This document shows, piece after piece, positions 6,471 through 15,295 of a DNA stretch of 30,612 bases. The translations under genes and the position numbers were made by a program. Within the stretch, counting starts at the first letter, position 1. Each line of letters opens with the position of its first letter. The notes below the pieces were generated by a model. It saw only the letters and a list, made by a program, of their open reading frames with translations. It did no database searches and was not told where the DNA came from. Source of the stretch: UMGS973 sp964507795 (lineage in GTDB: Bacteria > Bacillota > Clostridia > Peptostreptococcales > Anaerovoracaceae); contig CAZDQV010000013.1 of the NCBI GenBank assembly GCA_964507795.1, positions 1 through 30,612 on the forward strand. Reading direction: 5' to 3'.

Positions 6471-9400
6471 TCAGCTGAGTCTTGCAACAAGTTCTCCTGC
6501 TTTGACCTGCTGGCCCTCTTTGACATATATTTTGTCAATAACGCCTTTCATCGGTGCAAGGATATTTGTTTCCATTTTCATCGCTTCAACTACGGCTACA
6601 GGTTGTTTTTCATCTACCTCATCGCCCTCTTTTACAAGCACTTTCACTATATTTCCCGGAATACTTGCTCCTATTTCTGCAGGGTCCTCTTCATCTGCAT
6701 ACAATATATGCGATGAGTTTGCACTTATTGCCGCACTTTTGTCCTTTATTTTTACGGCTGTTCTGTTGCCGTTAACCTCGAATATGACGGTTTTGAAGCC
6801 CTCTTCATCCGTATCTCTGCTGCTTGATGTGAGCTTGACTATAATCTGCTTGCCCTCCGCCAGCTTGATTTCACAGGTTTCGCCTTCTGCAAGGCCATGG
6901 AAGAATATATCGCTTCCCATAAGTCTAAAGTTGCCGTCCTTTTGAAGGCTTGTAATATAGTCTTCAAATACTTTCGGATAAATGGCATAGCTGAGAAGCT
7001 CCTGTTCATTACCTTCAAGGCCATATTCTCTCTGCAGTTTGTCTCTGATTGCATCAAAATCCTCATCAGGAAGAAGTGACCCCGGTCTTACAGTTATCGG
7101 TGCTTTGCCATGCAGCACAAGCTTTTGCAGTTCCTCTGGGAAACCGCCTTCAGGCTGTCCCATCATACCTTCAAAGAATGATACGACTGAGTCAGGAAAA
7201 TCCATATCTGATGCTCTGTCATAAATGTTTTCTGGTGTAAGTCCGTTCTGAACCATAAATATTGCCATATCACCAACCACCTTGGATGATGGAGTAACTT
7301 TGACAATATCTCCAAACATCTGGTTTACAGTTCTGTACATTTCTTTTACTTCTCTGAATTTATGACCGAGACCAAAGCTGTCCACCTGCGATTTGAGATT
7401 TGAATACTGACCTCCAGGCATTTCGTATTTGTATATCTCTGCAGAGCCGGTAACCATATCAGATTCAAATTCTTTGTATACAGGTCTTACGGCTTCCCAG
7501 TACTCTGAAATCTTCTGTATGTTCTCATTATCAATGCCTGTATCTCTGTCTGTATCCTCAAGTGCCGCCACTATGGAGTTAAGGGCAGGCTGGCTTGTAA
7601 GCCCTGACATACTGTTAAATGCCGCATCTATAATGTCAACACCCGCATTTGCAGCCATCATCAGTGTTGCAACTCCGTTGCCGCTGGTATCGTGGGTATG
7701 CAGATGCACAGGTATTGATATCTCGTTTTTGAGTGCCTCAATAAGTTTTTTGGCTGCCATAGGTTTGAGAAGTCCTGACATATCCTTGATTCCCAGTATA
7801 TGCGTGCCTCTTTTTTCGAGCTCTTTGGCCATATTCACATAGTAGTTCAGGCTGTATTTATCTCTGGTTTCGTCAAGTATGTCACCTGTATAGCACATAC
7901 ACGCTTCCGCCACCTTGCCCTGATTGAGCACCTCGTCAAGAGAAACTTCTATGCCCTCTATCCAGTTGAGGGAATCAAATATCCTGAACACATCTATGCC
8001 TGATTTGGCGGATTCTCTGATGAATCTTCTTATGACATTGTCAGGATAATTTTTGTAACCGACTCCGTTTGCGCCTCTTATGAGCATTTGAAACATTATG
8101 TTTGGTATACACATTCTGAGGGTTTCAAGTCTTTCCCACGGCGATTCCTTCAGGAATCTGTAGGCTGTATCAAATGTCGCGCCTCCCCACATTTCGAGTG
8201 AAAACAGATCCTTGCCGTAAAGTGCAACAGCAGGAGCTATTTTTTCCATGTCAACAGTTCTGACTCTGGTTGCCATAAGTGACTGCTGGGCATCTCTCAT
8301 TGTCGTGTCTGTTATAAGGAGCTTTTGCTGTGAGTTTATCCATTTCACAACACCTTCAGATCCTTCAGTTTGCAGAAGCTGCCTGGTTCCCTGCAAGGAT
8401 TTGATTTCTCTTGGGTTTATCCTTGGAAATACCGGTATGTTAAACTCCGGCTTGATACCTCTGTTGCCGTTTACATATTTTTCGCCGAGGAAGTTTAAGA
8501 CTTTGAGTTCCTTGTCCTCTTTGACAGCTATATTGAGCAGGTTGGGGTTATCTGCAATAAACCCTGTATCACACAGCCCTGCTCTGAAGGTTGGATGATT
8601 GAGAACATTAAGCAGAAATGCTCTGTTGGTTTTGACGCCCTTGACATTCATCTCGTTCAATGCTCTCTTGGCCTTGTTTACAGCATCCTTAAATGTTCTT
8701 GCCCATGCTGTAACTTTAACAAGCAGGCTGTCGTAATACGGTGAAATTTCGGCGTTGACAGCAGCATTTCCCGCATCAAGCCTGATGCCGAATCCTCCCG
8801 CACTTATATATTTGGTAATGATTCCTGTGTCAGGGGCAAATCCGTTTACCGGGTCTTCTGTAGTAAGTCTGCACTGCACTGCATATCCGTTTTGATTTAT
8901 ATCCGCCTGATTTCTTATATTTATTTCATCCGAATCAAGGCTGTAGCCCTCTGCGATAAGAATCTGCGACTGGACAATATCAATGCCTGTTGTCATTTCA
9001 GTCACAGTATGCTCTACCTGCACCCTCGGATTCATTTCGATGAAATAGTGATTACCGTCGCCATCCACAAGGAATTCAACTGTTCCTGCGCTTCTGTAAT
9101 TTACAGCCGAGGCTATTTTTATCGCATCAGCGCATATTCTTTCTCTCTGTTCCTGTGTTATGGAAAGCGCCGGAGTAAATTCAACTACCTTCTGATGCCT
9201 TCTCTGAATTGAGCAGTCTCTTTCATACAGATGCACTATATTGCCATAGTTGTCTCCAAGCACCTGTACCTCTATGTGCTTTGGCCTTTCTATGTATTTT
9301 TCTATGAATATATTGTCACTTCCAAAAGCTTTCACGGCTTCGCTTCTGGCACTTTCAAACTGCCCGGGAAGTTCCTGCGGGTTTCTTACGATTCGCATTC

Positions 9401-9914
9401 CTCTGCCGCCACCGCCTGCAGCTGCTTTGAGCATTACAGGATAGCCGCATTTTTTTGCAAATTCCAGGGCAACTTCCACATTCGGGATAGTCTCTGCAAT
9501 TCCCGGAATCGTAGGTACTCCAGCCTTCGTTGCAACGATTTTGGATTTGACCTTATCTCCAAGGCTGTCCATCATAACATAGTCCGGCCCTATAAATACA
9601 ATACCCGCATCTTCACATGCCTTCGCAAACTCTGAATTCTCCGACAAAAATCCATAACCCGGATGTATCGCATCAACGCCTTTTGCCTTTGCAAGTTCTA
9701 TAATCCCGTCTATCGAAAGATATGCATCAACCGGCGACTTGCCTCTACCTATCTGATATGCCTCATCTGCTTTTGTACGAAACAGTGAGTTCTTGTCTTC
9801 TTCTGAATATATTGCAACACCTCTGATGCCAAGTTCTTTGCATGCTCTGAGTATTCTTATCGCTATTTCTCCTCTGTTGGCTACAAGAACTCTCTTGAAT
9901 TTCCTTATTTCCAT
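6471..9914 (-). CDS. pyc: Pyruvate carboxylase
   Basis: This single-chain biotin enzyme of 1147 residues makes oxaloacetate from pyruvate, bicarbonate and ATP; the length is normal for the alpha4 form. The biotin carboxylase domain is at about 1-450 (VLVANRGEIAIRI, glycine-rich ATP loop KAAAGGGGRGM, EMNPRVQVEHTVTE). The carboxyltransferase domain is at about 525-800 (TTMRDAQQSLMATR, MWGGATFD, HLHTHDTSG with metal-binding His). The biotin carrier domain is C-terminal, with biotinyl lysine K1113 in EAMKMET. GGAGA precedes ATG 9914. In a fermentative anaerobe it would supply C4 units for amino-acid synthesis. It has its own promoter and a long leader hairpin, so it is not simply the end of the his operon. 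Confidence 0.97.
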   Translation of the reverse strand: MEIRKFKRVLVANRGEIAIRILRACKELGIRGVAIYSEEDKNSLFRTKADEAYQIGRGKSPVDAYLSIDGIIELAKAKGVDAIHPGYGFLSENSEFAKACEDAGIVFIGPDYVMMDSLGDKVKSKIVATKAGVPTIPGIAETIPNVEVALEFAKKCGYPVMLKAAAGGGGRGMRIVRNPQELPGQFESARSEAVKAFGSDNIFIEKYIERPKHIEVQVLGDNYGNIVHLYERDCSIQRRHQKVVEFTPALSITQEQRERICADAIKIASAVNYRSAGTVEFLVDGDGNHYFIEMNPRVQVEHTVTEMTTGIDIVQSQILIAEGYSLDSDEINIRNQADINQNGYAVQCRLTTEDPVNGFAPDTGIITKYISAGGFGIRLDAGNAAVNAEISPYYDSLLVKVTAWARTFKDAVNKAKRALNEMNVKGVKTNRAFLLNVLNHPTFRAGLCDTGFIADNPNLLNIAVKEDKELKVLNFLGEKYVNGNRGIKPEFNIPVFPRINPREIKSLQGTRQLLQTEGSEGVVKWINSQQKLLITDTTMRDAQQSLMATRVRTVDMEKIAPAVALYGKDLFSLEMWGGATFDTAYRFLKESPWERLETLRMCIPNIMFQMLIRGANGVGYKNYPDNVIRRFIRESAKSGIDVFRIFDSLNWIEGIEVSLDEVLNQGKVAEACMCYTGDILDETRDKYSLNYYVNMAKELEKRGTHILGIKDMSGLLKPMAAKKLIEALKNEISIPVHLHTHDTSGNGVATLMMAANAGVDIIDAAFNSMSGLTSQPALNSIVAALEDTDRDTGIDNENIQKISEYWEAVRPVYKEFESDMVTGSAEIYKYEMPGGQYSNLKSQVDSFGLGHKFREVKEMYRTVNQMFGDIVKVTPSSKVVGDMAIFMVQNGLTPENIYDRASDMDFPDSVVSFFEGMMGQPEGGFPEELQKLVLHGKAPITVRPGSLLPDEDFDAIRDKLQREYGLEGNEQELLSYAIYPKVFEDYITSLQKDGNFRLMGSDIFFHGLAEGETCEIKLAEGKQIIVKLTSSSRDTDEEGFKTVIFEVNGNRTAVKIKDKSAAISANSSHILYADEEDPAEIGASIPGNIVKVLVKEGDEVDEKQPVAVVEAMKMETNILAPMKGVIDKIYVKEGQQVKAGELVARLS

Positions 9915-9935
9915 AAATGTCTCCTTTTAATGACT

Positions 9936-9977
9936 ATAAAAGAAATGAAGGCCTTAGTGGTCCTCATTTGCTTTTAT
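9936..9977 (-). promoter_or_regulatory. Long hairpin in the pyc 5-prime leader
   Basis: Between the pyc promoter and RBS, ATAAAAG pairs with CTTTTAT and AAATGA with TCATTT. One bulged base separates them and two further closing pairs give about 15 pairs, with a 10-base loop. No T-run follows on the minus strand, so it is not a terminator. It could be an mRNA-stabilising or protein/RNA-binding element. Confidence 0.5.
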
Positions 9978-10002
9978 ATGTATTCTTTTGTTCCTTGTAT
10001 TC

Positions 10003-10031
10003 ATTATACACGATATATCCCATAGTTTCAA
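10003..10031 (-). promoter_or_regulatory. Promoter of pyc
   Basis: TTGAAA (10031-10026) and a perfect TATAAT (10008-10003) are separated by 17 bases. The predicted leader is about 80 bases. No clear terminator separates it from hisJ, so read-through from the his operon is also possible. Confidence 0.8.
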
Positions 10032-10129
10032 GCGCTTTTTGTTGCAAATCAACAATTAGTGCATAATCATTTTATACCTTTTTCACAATTTTTAATGTTC
10101 CCCGTTTCACAACCCGGATTTTTAGAGTT

Positions 10130-10924
10130 TCATATATCCTGCGGCACAAAGCTATCATCCTCAAGCAGCCATATTCTATCAAAGCCGCACTGCTTCGCAA
10201 GGTATACTGCCTCATCATATCCATAAACTATGCCTGAAACATCATGCGCATCGCATGTTATTGTGATTTTTCCATCAAGCTTTGCAAGCTCAAAAAGCAG
10301 CCTTTCTGACGGGTACGGGCAGCTTCTGTACCCTCTGCTTATTGCCCCTGTATTGATTTCAAATATGATATTATCTGATACAATCTTTCGCATGGCAACA
10401 AGAGCTGCATCCATATAGTCTGTTTCTCTAAAGATATCTCCTTTTTCATTGAATTTTGAGATAAGGTCAAAATGCCCTGCTATATCAGCATTTTTTATCC
10501 TGCCAACTTCTTCAAAATATGCCTCTGCCACTGCTTTAGCGTTCCCATCAAACAGTCTGTCAATTCCATTCTCAAGTATATTTCTGCTTTCATCAAGACT
10601 CATATACTCTCCGTCTTTGTAAAGATTGTGGACAGAACCTATGATATAGTCATAATTGTAATCTGGAAGTTCAGAGTACAAATCAAGCTCCAAACCTTCA
10701 TATATCCTTATTCCCGGATATTTCTCCCTGACTTTTTTTATCTCCTTGTGATATTTATCCGTATCTTCAGGCGACATCGTCCAGTCCTCTCCAAACGGAA
10801 GATAGCTGTGCCCCGAAAATCCCATGGATAAAAGCCCGGCATCTATCCCTGCGTGAACCATTTCTTCTACAGTATTGCTGCCGTCATCAAACACAGTATG
10901 AATATGCAGACTCTGTTTCATCAT
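10130..10924 (-). CDS. hisJ: Histidinol-phosphatase, PHP family
   Basis: This 264-residue PHP-type metal-dependent phosphatase removes phosphate from L-histidinol phosphate to give histidinol. Family motifs are visible: SLHIHT near the N-terminus (metal His), the GFSGHS loop, YEGLELDLYSE, HFDLI (metal His), EINTGAI and TCDAHD near the C-terminus. It is the last gene of the his operon. Its ATG (10924) overlaps the hisIE stop as ATGA, implying coupled translation; an in-frame ATG at 10921 is an alternative. The gene is also called hisK in some species. Confidence 0.9.
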   Translation of the reverse strand: MMKQSLHIHTVFDDGSNTVEEMVHAGIDAGLLSMGFSGHSYLPFGEDWTMSPEDTDKYHKEIKKVREKYPGIRIYEGLELDLYSELPDYNYDYIIGSVHNLYKDGEYMSLDESRNILENGIDRLFDGNAKAVAEAYFEEVGRIKNADIAGHFDLISKFNEKGDIFRETDYMDAALVAMRKIVSDNIIFEINTGAISRGYRSCPYPSERLLFELAKLDGKITITCDAHDVSGIVYGYDEAVYLAKQCGFDRIWLLEDDSFVPQDI

Positions 10925-11571
10925 TTTATCATTTTCTCCTGTTTGACCTTGCTGTCTATGACATGCCTTGATGCCATTTCATTTCGTATATCTTCTGTTG
11001 TGATTCCCATCTGGCACATCAGCACCATTACATGATACATCAGATCGCCTATCTCATATATTGTATTGGCTTTGTCATTGTCTTTGGCGGCTATAATGAC
11101 TTCTGTCGACTCTTCTCCCACCTTTTTCAGGATTTTGTCTAATCCTTTTTCAAACAGATACGATGTGTATGAGCCTTCTTTTGGATTTTCCTTCCTGCCT
11201 TTTATCATTTCCATAAGTCCATCATATGTGAACGGGGTTTTCTCTTCATCCCTGAAGACCGGGTATTCAAAGCAGGAATCTGTTCCGAGATGACAGGCCG
11301 GGCCGTCTTTTTGGACTTCGATTACCAGTGCGTCCCTGTCGCAGTCTGCTGTAACAGACACTATATGCTGATAATTGCCTGAGGTTTCTCCTTTTAGCCA
11401 GAGTTCCTGTCTTGATCTGCTGTAAAAGCATGTGAGCTTTTTTTTCATTGAAATTTCAAGGCTCTCCCTGTTCATATATGCAAGCGTCAGTACTTCTTTT
11501 GTATTCACATCTGTCACAATGGCGGGTATAAGTCCGTTTTTGTCAAATTTAAGTTCTGATATATCAATCAT
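10921..11571 (-). CDS. hisIE: Bifunctional phosphoribosyl-AMP cyclohydrolase / phosphoribosyl-ATP pyrophosphatase
   Basis: This 216-residue fusion catalyses histidine steps 2 and 3. The N-terminal HisI domain (about 1-115) shows the cyclohydrolase core SRSRQELWLKGETSGN and zinc cysteines within TADCDRDAL, and PACHLG with the later SCF. The C-terminal HisE domain (about 120-210) has the helical pyrophosphatase motif KKVGEESTEVIIAAK, followed by the acidic GDLMYH stretch. The start overlaps the hisF end by 8 bases (ATGATTGA). Confidence 0.95.
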   Translation of the reverse strand: MIDISELKFDKNGLIPAIVTDVNTKEVLTLAYMNRESLEISMKKKLTCFYSRSRQELWLKGETSGNYQHIVSVTADCDRDALVIEVQKDGPACHLGTDSCFEYPVFRDEEKTPFTYDGLMEMIKGRKENPKEGSYTSYLFEKGLDKILKKVGEESTEVIIAAKDNDKANTIYEIGDLMYHVMVLMCQMGITTEDIRNEMASRHVIDSKVKQEKMIK

Positions 11572-12337
11572 TTGTTGTCTGCCTCCTTACGTTAATCCCT
11601 TTATCTGCAAGATAGTTTTTGAGCTCATCGATTTTCACTTCTCCGAAATGGAATATCGAGGCTGCAAGTCCTGCATCAATTTGGGGAAGTTTTGCAAAAA
11701 GCTCTGCAAAGTCTTCCATGTTTCCCGCACCGCCTGATGCGATTACAGGTATATTGACAACCTCTGATACAGCTTCGAGCATTTCAAGGTCAAAACCTTT
11801 TTTGACGCCGTCTGTATCTATCGAATTAAGTACCAGTTCTCCCGCTCCGAGATTTTCACATTCTGCTGCCCACGCAAGAAGCTCCCTGCCGGTGTTTTCT
11901 CTGCCGCCTTTTGCATATACCATATATGTTCCGTTTTCTCTTTTGGCATCTATGGATATGACTACGCACTGGTTACCGTATTTTTCGGCTGCGGATGCTA
12001 TGAGCGATGGGGTTTTTAATGCCCCTGAATTCACGCTTACTTTGTCTGCTCCGCATTTTAACACTCTGTCAAAATCCTCTATTGTATTGATACCCCCGCC
12101 TACCGTAAGCGGTATGAATATCTGTGAGGCTGTTTTTTTCAGTATATCCGTAAATATGTTTCTGTCTTCTGCCGATGCTGTAATATCATAAAACACCAGT
12201 TCATCCGCTCCGTTTTCACTGTAGTACTGTGCCAGCCCGACCGGGTCTGACACATCGTTTAATCCTTCAAAATTGACGCCTTTTACTACTCTTCCGTTTT
12301 TTACATCAAGGCATGGTATAATTCTCTTTGTTATCAT
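11564..12337 (-). CDS. hisF: Imidazole glycerol phosphate synthase, cyclase subunit
   Basis: This 257-residue beta/alpha-barrel uses ammonia from HisH and PRFAR to form imidazole glycerol phosphate and AICAR. The catalytic D11 lies in IIPCLDVKNGRVVKG, and the second catalytic aspartate lies in VISIDAKRENG. Phosphate loops GGGI and ASGGAGN are present. The start overlaps hisA as ATGA. HisH, its glutaminase partner, is encoded two genes upstream in the same operon. Confidence 0.96.
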   Translation of the reverse strand: MITKRIIPCLDVKNGRVVKGVNFEGLNDVSDPVGLAQYYSENGADELVFYDITASAEDRNIFTDILKKTASQIFIPLTVGGGINTIEDFDRVLKCGADKVSVNSGALKTPSLIASAAEKYGNQCVVISIDAKRENGTYMVYAKGGRENTGRELLAWAAECENLGAGELVLNSIDTDGVKKGFDLEMLEAVSEVVNIPVIASGGAGNMEDFAELFAKLPQIDAGLAASIFHFGEVKIDELKNYLADKGINVRRQTTND

Positions 12338-13047
12338 CCGGCCACCTCTATTGCTTCTCTAAGATCTACTGCTCCCGTATAATATGCTTTGCCTATTATC
12401 GCTCCGTACATTCCAAGTGATTTGACTGCTTTGACGCTTTCAATATCTGAAATTCCGCCTGATGCGATTATGTTCATGCTGTATTTGTCTGTAAGCTCTC
12501 TGTAAAGGGATACATTGGTGCCTGCCATTGCACCATCTTTTGAAATATCTGTGCATATGACAGTTTTCACTCCTGCCAGATACATTTTGCGAAACATCTC
12601 ATCTGCTGTAATATCACTTGTTTCTCTCCAGCCTTTGATGGCTGCATATCCGTCTCTGATATCAATGCCCGCCGCTATTTTGTCTCCGTATGCGGCTGTC
12701 ATGTCTGTAAGGAACTCAGGGTCTGTAACAGCAGCTGTTCCCAGTATCACTCTTGCTGCTCCTGCCTCTATATATTTTTTTACTGCCGCCTCATCTCTGA
12801 TGCCGCCTCCAACTTCGGCTTTAAGTCCGCTCCTGTCAATAATCTCTTTTATTGTTTCAAAATTGGGGGTGCCGCCGTCTCTGGCTCCTTCGAGGTCAAC
12901 AAGATGTATAAATTCCGCTCCCGCTTCTTTGAATTTCATTGCAACAAGAGCAGGGTTTTCACTGTAAACGGTTGCTTTGCTGTAATCACCTTTGTAAAGC
13001 CTTACTGCCTTTTTTTCATATATGTCGATTGCCGGTAATATATACAT
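12334..13047 (-). CDS. hisA: ProFAR isomerase (HisA)
   Basis: This 237-residue beta/alpha-barrel catalyses the Amadori isomerisation of ProFAR to PRFAR. The catalytic D8 lies in LPAIDIYEKKAVRLYKGDY and the second aspartate in CTDISKDGAMAG. Phosphate-binding glycine loops (VGGGIRD, ASGGISD) are intact. GGAGG lies 6-7 bases before ATG 13047, and the gene follows hisH after 8 bases. TrpF-like dual activity cannot be judged from sequence. Confidence 0.95.
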   Translation of the reverse strand: MYILPAIDIYEKKAVRLYKGDYSKATVYSENPALVAMKFKEAGAEFIHLVDLEGARDGGTPNFETIKEIIDRSGLKAEVGGGIRDEAAVKKYIEAGAARVILGTAAVTDPEFLTDMTAAYGDKIAAGIDIRDGYAAIKGWRETSDITADEMFRKMYLAGVKTVICTDISKDGAMAGTNVSLYRELTDKYSMNIIASGGISDIESVKAVKSLGMYGAIIGKAYYTGAVDLREAIEVAG

Positions 13048-13055
13048 GATTCCTC

Positions 13056-13664
13056 CTACAGTTCACAAAATGCTTTTAGTATCGCAAGGCCTGTTTTGCC
13101 GCTTTTTTCGGGATGGAACTGACATCCCATAACGTTTTCATTTGCGACTGCCGCTGTGATTTCCGTGCCGTATTCAGTTACCGCGCATACCGCCTCTTCA
13201 CAGTCTGTTGCATAAAAGCTGTGAACAAAATACACAAAGTCACCCTCATTTATATATTTGAACAAAGGGCTTGGTTTTTTGAATTCCAGTTTGTTCCACC
13301 CTATATGAGGTATTTTAAGTCCATTTGGTATATCAGGGCGCATGTCTTTGACACATCCTTTCAGAAGCGACAGGCCCCGGTGCTCTCCGTATTCATAGCT
13401 TTTTTCAAACAAAAGCTGCATACCAAGGCATATACCCATTATATATTTGCCTGATTTGGCATGCCTGATTACTTCCCTGTCAAGACCGGTTGCCGCAAGT
13501 TTTGCTGCCGCATCTCCAAAGGCACCGACTCCGGGCAATATTATCCTGTCTGCTTTTTCCAGCATGGTTTTGTCAGATGTAACAACTGCCTCCTCACCTA
13601 TCATCGCAATAGAGCTTTTGAGAGAAAACAGATTGCCTGCTCCATAATCCACTATACCTATCAT
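13056..13664 (-). CDS. hisH: Imidazole glycerol phosphate synthase, glutamine amidotransferase subunit
   Basis: This 202-residue class I glutaminase supplies ammonia to HisF. The catalytic triad is readable: C79 in GICLGMQLLFE, and H184 with E186 in CQFHPEKSG. The N-terminal VDYGAGN and oxyanion-strand LPGVGAF motifs are typical. The ATG directly follows the hisB stop with no gap. Confidence 0.95.
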   Translation of the reverse strand: MIGIVDYGAGNLFSLKSSIAMIGEEAVVTSDKTMLEKADRIILPGVGAFGDAAAKLAATGLDREVIRHAKSGKYIMGICLGMQLLFEKSYEYGEHRGLSLLKGCVKDMRPDIPNGLKIPHIGWNKLEFKKPSPLFKYINEGDFVYFVHSFYATDCEEAVCAVTEYGTEITAAVANENVMGCQFHPEKSGKTGLAILKAFCEL

Positions 13665-14252
13665 TTATATGACTCCCTTCGTTGACGGTATTTCCTCTTT
13701 TCGTGCTTCATCTATGTGACAGGCTGCTCCCATGCACCTTGCAAAGGCTTTGAATATCGCCTCCGCTATATGGTGTGAATTAATCCCTGCCAGTTTTTTG
13801 ATATGAAGTGTAATGCCGCTGCTTCTTGTCAGTGCTTCAAAGAATTCTGCTACAAGCTGTGTATCAAAGCTTCCGATTTTTTCTGTTGGAAAGTCCGCAT
13901 CAAATGCGAGGAAACTTCTGCCTGAAATATCACACGCACAAAGCACCAGTGCCTCATCCATAGGCAAAATTATATTTCCATATCTTGTGATGCCTTTTTT
14001 GTCACCGAGTGCTTCTTTCAGGGCGCTTCCGAGAACTATGCCTACATCTTCGCAGCTGTGATGATCATCCACATATGTATCTCCCATGCATGATACCTCA
14101 AGGTCAAATCTTGAGTGTTTTGCAAACAATTCCAGCATATGATCCAGGAATCCTATACCTGTAGATATATTTGATCTGCCGTTACCGTCGATATCAATGG
14201 AAATCCGGATTTGTGTTTCCGATGTTTTTCTTTCTGCTGTTGCGCTACGCAT
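13665..14252 (-). CDS. hisB: Imidazoleglycerol-phosphate dehydratase
   Basis: This 195-residue monofunctional IGP dehydratase lacks the phosphatase domain of the enterobacterial fusion, in keeping with a separate hisJ. The two internally repeated metal motifs are present: GFLDHMLELFAKH with DDHHSCEDVG in the first half, and INSHHIAEAIFKAFAR in the second. The start overlaps the hisC stop by 8 bases (ATGCGTAG). Confidence 0.95.
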   Translation of the reverse strand: MRSATAERKTSETQIRISIDIDGNGRSNISTGIGFLDHMLELFAKHSRFDLEVSCMGDTYVDDHHSCEDVGIVLGSALKEALGDKKGITRYGNIILPMDEALVLCACDISGRSFLAFDADFPTEKIGSFDTQLVAEFFEALTRSSGITLHIKKLAGINSHHIAEAIFKAFARCMGAACHIDEARKEEIPSTKGVI

Positions 14253-15294
14253 TTATTATCCTTTCTGCAGCGGAAACAAGCGCTTCCATCTGCTTTTTTG
14301 TTCCTATGGTGATACGCACATAATCAGTGATTCTGCTGTCACCAAAATGACGTACAAGTATTCCCTGTTTTTTGAGTTTCATATACAGCTGCTTCCCTGA
14401 AATGAGATTGTGCCTTGTCAATATAAAATTAGCCTTTGAAGGGACTGTTTCAAAACCAAGTCTTCTTAAGCTTGCCTCTGCATACTCTCTGTTTCGGACA
14501 ATCTCTTTGCAGTTTCGCATATATATGTCATTATGCTCTATTGCTGCAATGCCTGCCGCCTGCGTTGCTGTCCCCACATTGTATGGATTTACAGAGTATT
14601 TGATTTTGTTAATATCTGCTATGATTTCGGGGCATGCGATGGCAAGCCCAAGCCTCGCTCCCGCCATGGATCTCGACTTTGAGAAAGTCTGTGTCACCAG
14701 CAGATTATCATATGTTTTGATAAGAGGCACACAGCTTTCGCCTCCAAAGTCTATGTATGCCTCATCAACAATCACAAGCCTGTTTCTGTCCGCAGCAAGA
14801 ATATTTTCTATCTCGCAGACAGGCACATATCTTCCTGTCTGCGCATTGGGGTTTGCAATTACAATTGTGGCTTTTTTATCAATATAGTCTGACATATCGA
14901 TTGTGAAATCGCTTTTGAGCGGCAATATATCCATATCTGCTCCTGTGAGGCCTGCAAACACCTTGTAAAATCCATATGTTACATCAGGAAACGCTGCCTT
15001 GTCTATGAAGGCTTTAAATGCAAAGAAAAGAATTTCATCTGATCCGTTGCCGCACAGTATGTTTTCTCTGTCCACGTTATATAGTTCTGCCGCCTTTGTT
15101 CTGAGAGCGGTACATTCAGGATCGTTATATACATTGAATCGCGCTGCCGCTTCTGTCGCCTTTAATATCACATATTCATCAGGAGGAAAAGGGCTCTCGT
15201 TTGTATTAAGTTTAATGTATTTCATGTCCTGCGGCTGCTCTCCGGGAGTGTATGCCGCAAGATTTTTGAATTGTTTCTTTAGAAATCTGCTCAT
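14245..15294 (-). CDS. hisC: Histidinol-phosphate aminotransferase
   Basis: This PLP-dependent fold-type I aminotransferase of 349 residues converts imidazole acetol phosphate to histidinol phosphate. Substrate-loop NTNESPFPP, NGSDE, NPNAQTG, the VIVDEAYIDF aspartate and the Schiff-base lysine in TFSKSRSMAGARLG are all in order. I chose ATG 15294, which follows the hisD stop by one base with AGG 9 bases before it. A TTG at 15303 is in frame upstream and would overlap hisD. Broader aromatic aminotransferase activity is possible in this family. Confidence 0.94.
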   Translation of the reverse strand: MSRFLKKQFKNLAAYTPGEQPQDMKYIKLNTNESPFPPDEYVILKATEAAARFNVYNDPECTALRTKAAELYNVDRENILCGNGSDEILFFAFKAFIDKAAFPDVTYGFYKVFAGLTGADMDILPLKSDFTIDMSDYIDKKATIVIANPNAQTGRYVPVCEIENILAADRNRLVIVDEAYIDFGGESCVPLIKTYDNLLVTQTFSKSRSMAGARLGLAIACPEIIADINKIKYSVNPYNVGTATQAAGIAAIEHNDIYMRNCKEIVRNREYAEASLRRLGFETVPSKANFILTRHNLISGKQLYMKLKKQGILVRHFGDSRITDYVRITIGTKKQMEALVSAAERIINA

Positions 15295-15295
15295 T

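Noticed and set aside
9951..9962. TTAGTGGTC in the pyc leader loop also occurs in the R1/R2 repeats
   Set aside because: Nine shared bases without the rest of the repeat is within chance; no arm or loop similarity beyond it.
9915..10129. Possible T-box or riboswitch before pyc
   Set aside because: No T-box (UGGN/AGGGUGG) sequence or known aptamer features; only the single long hairpin.
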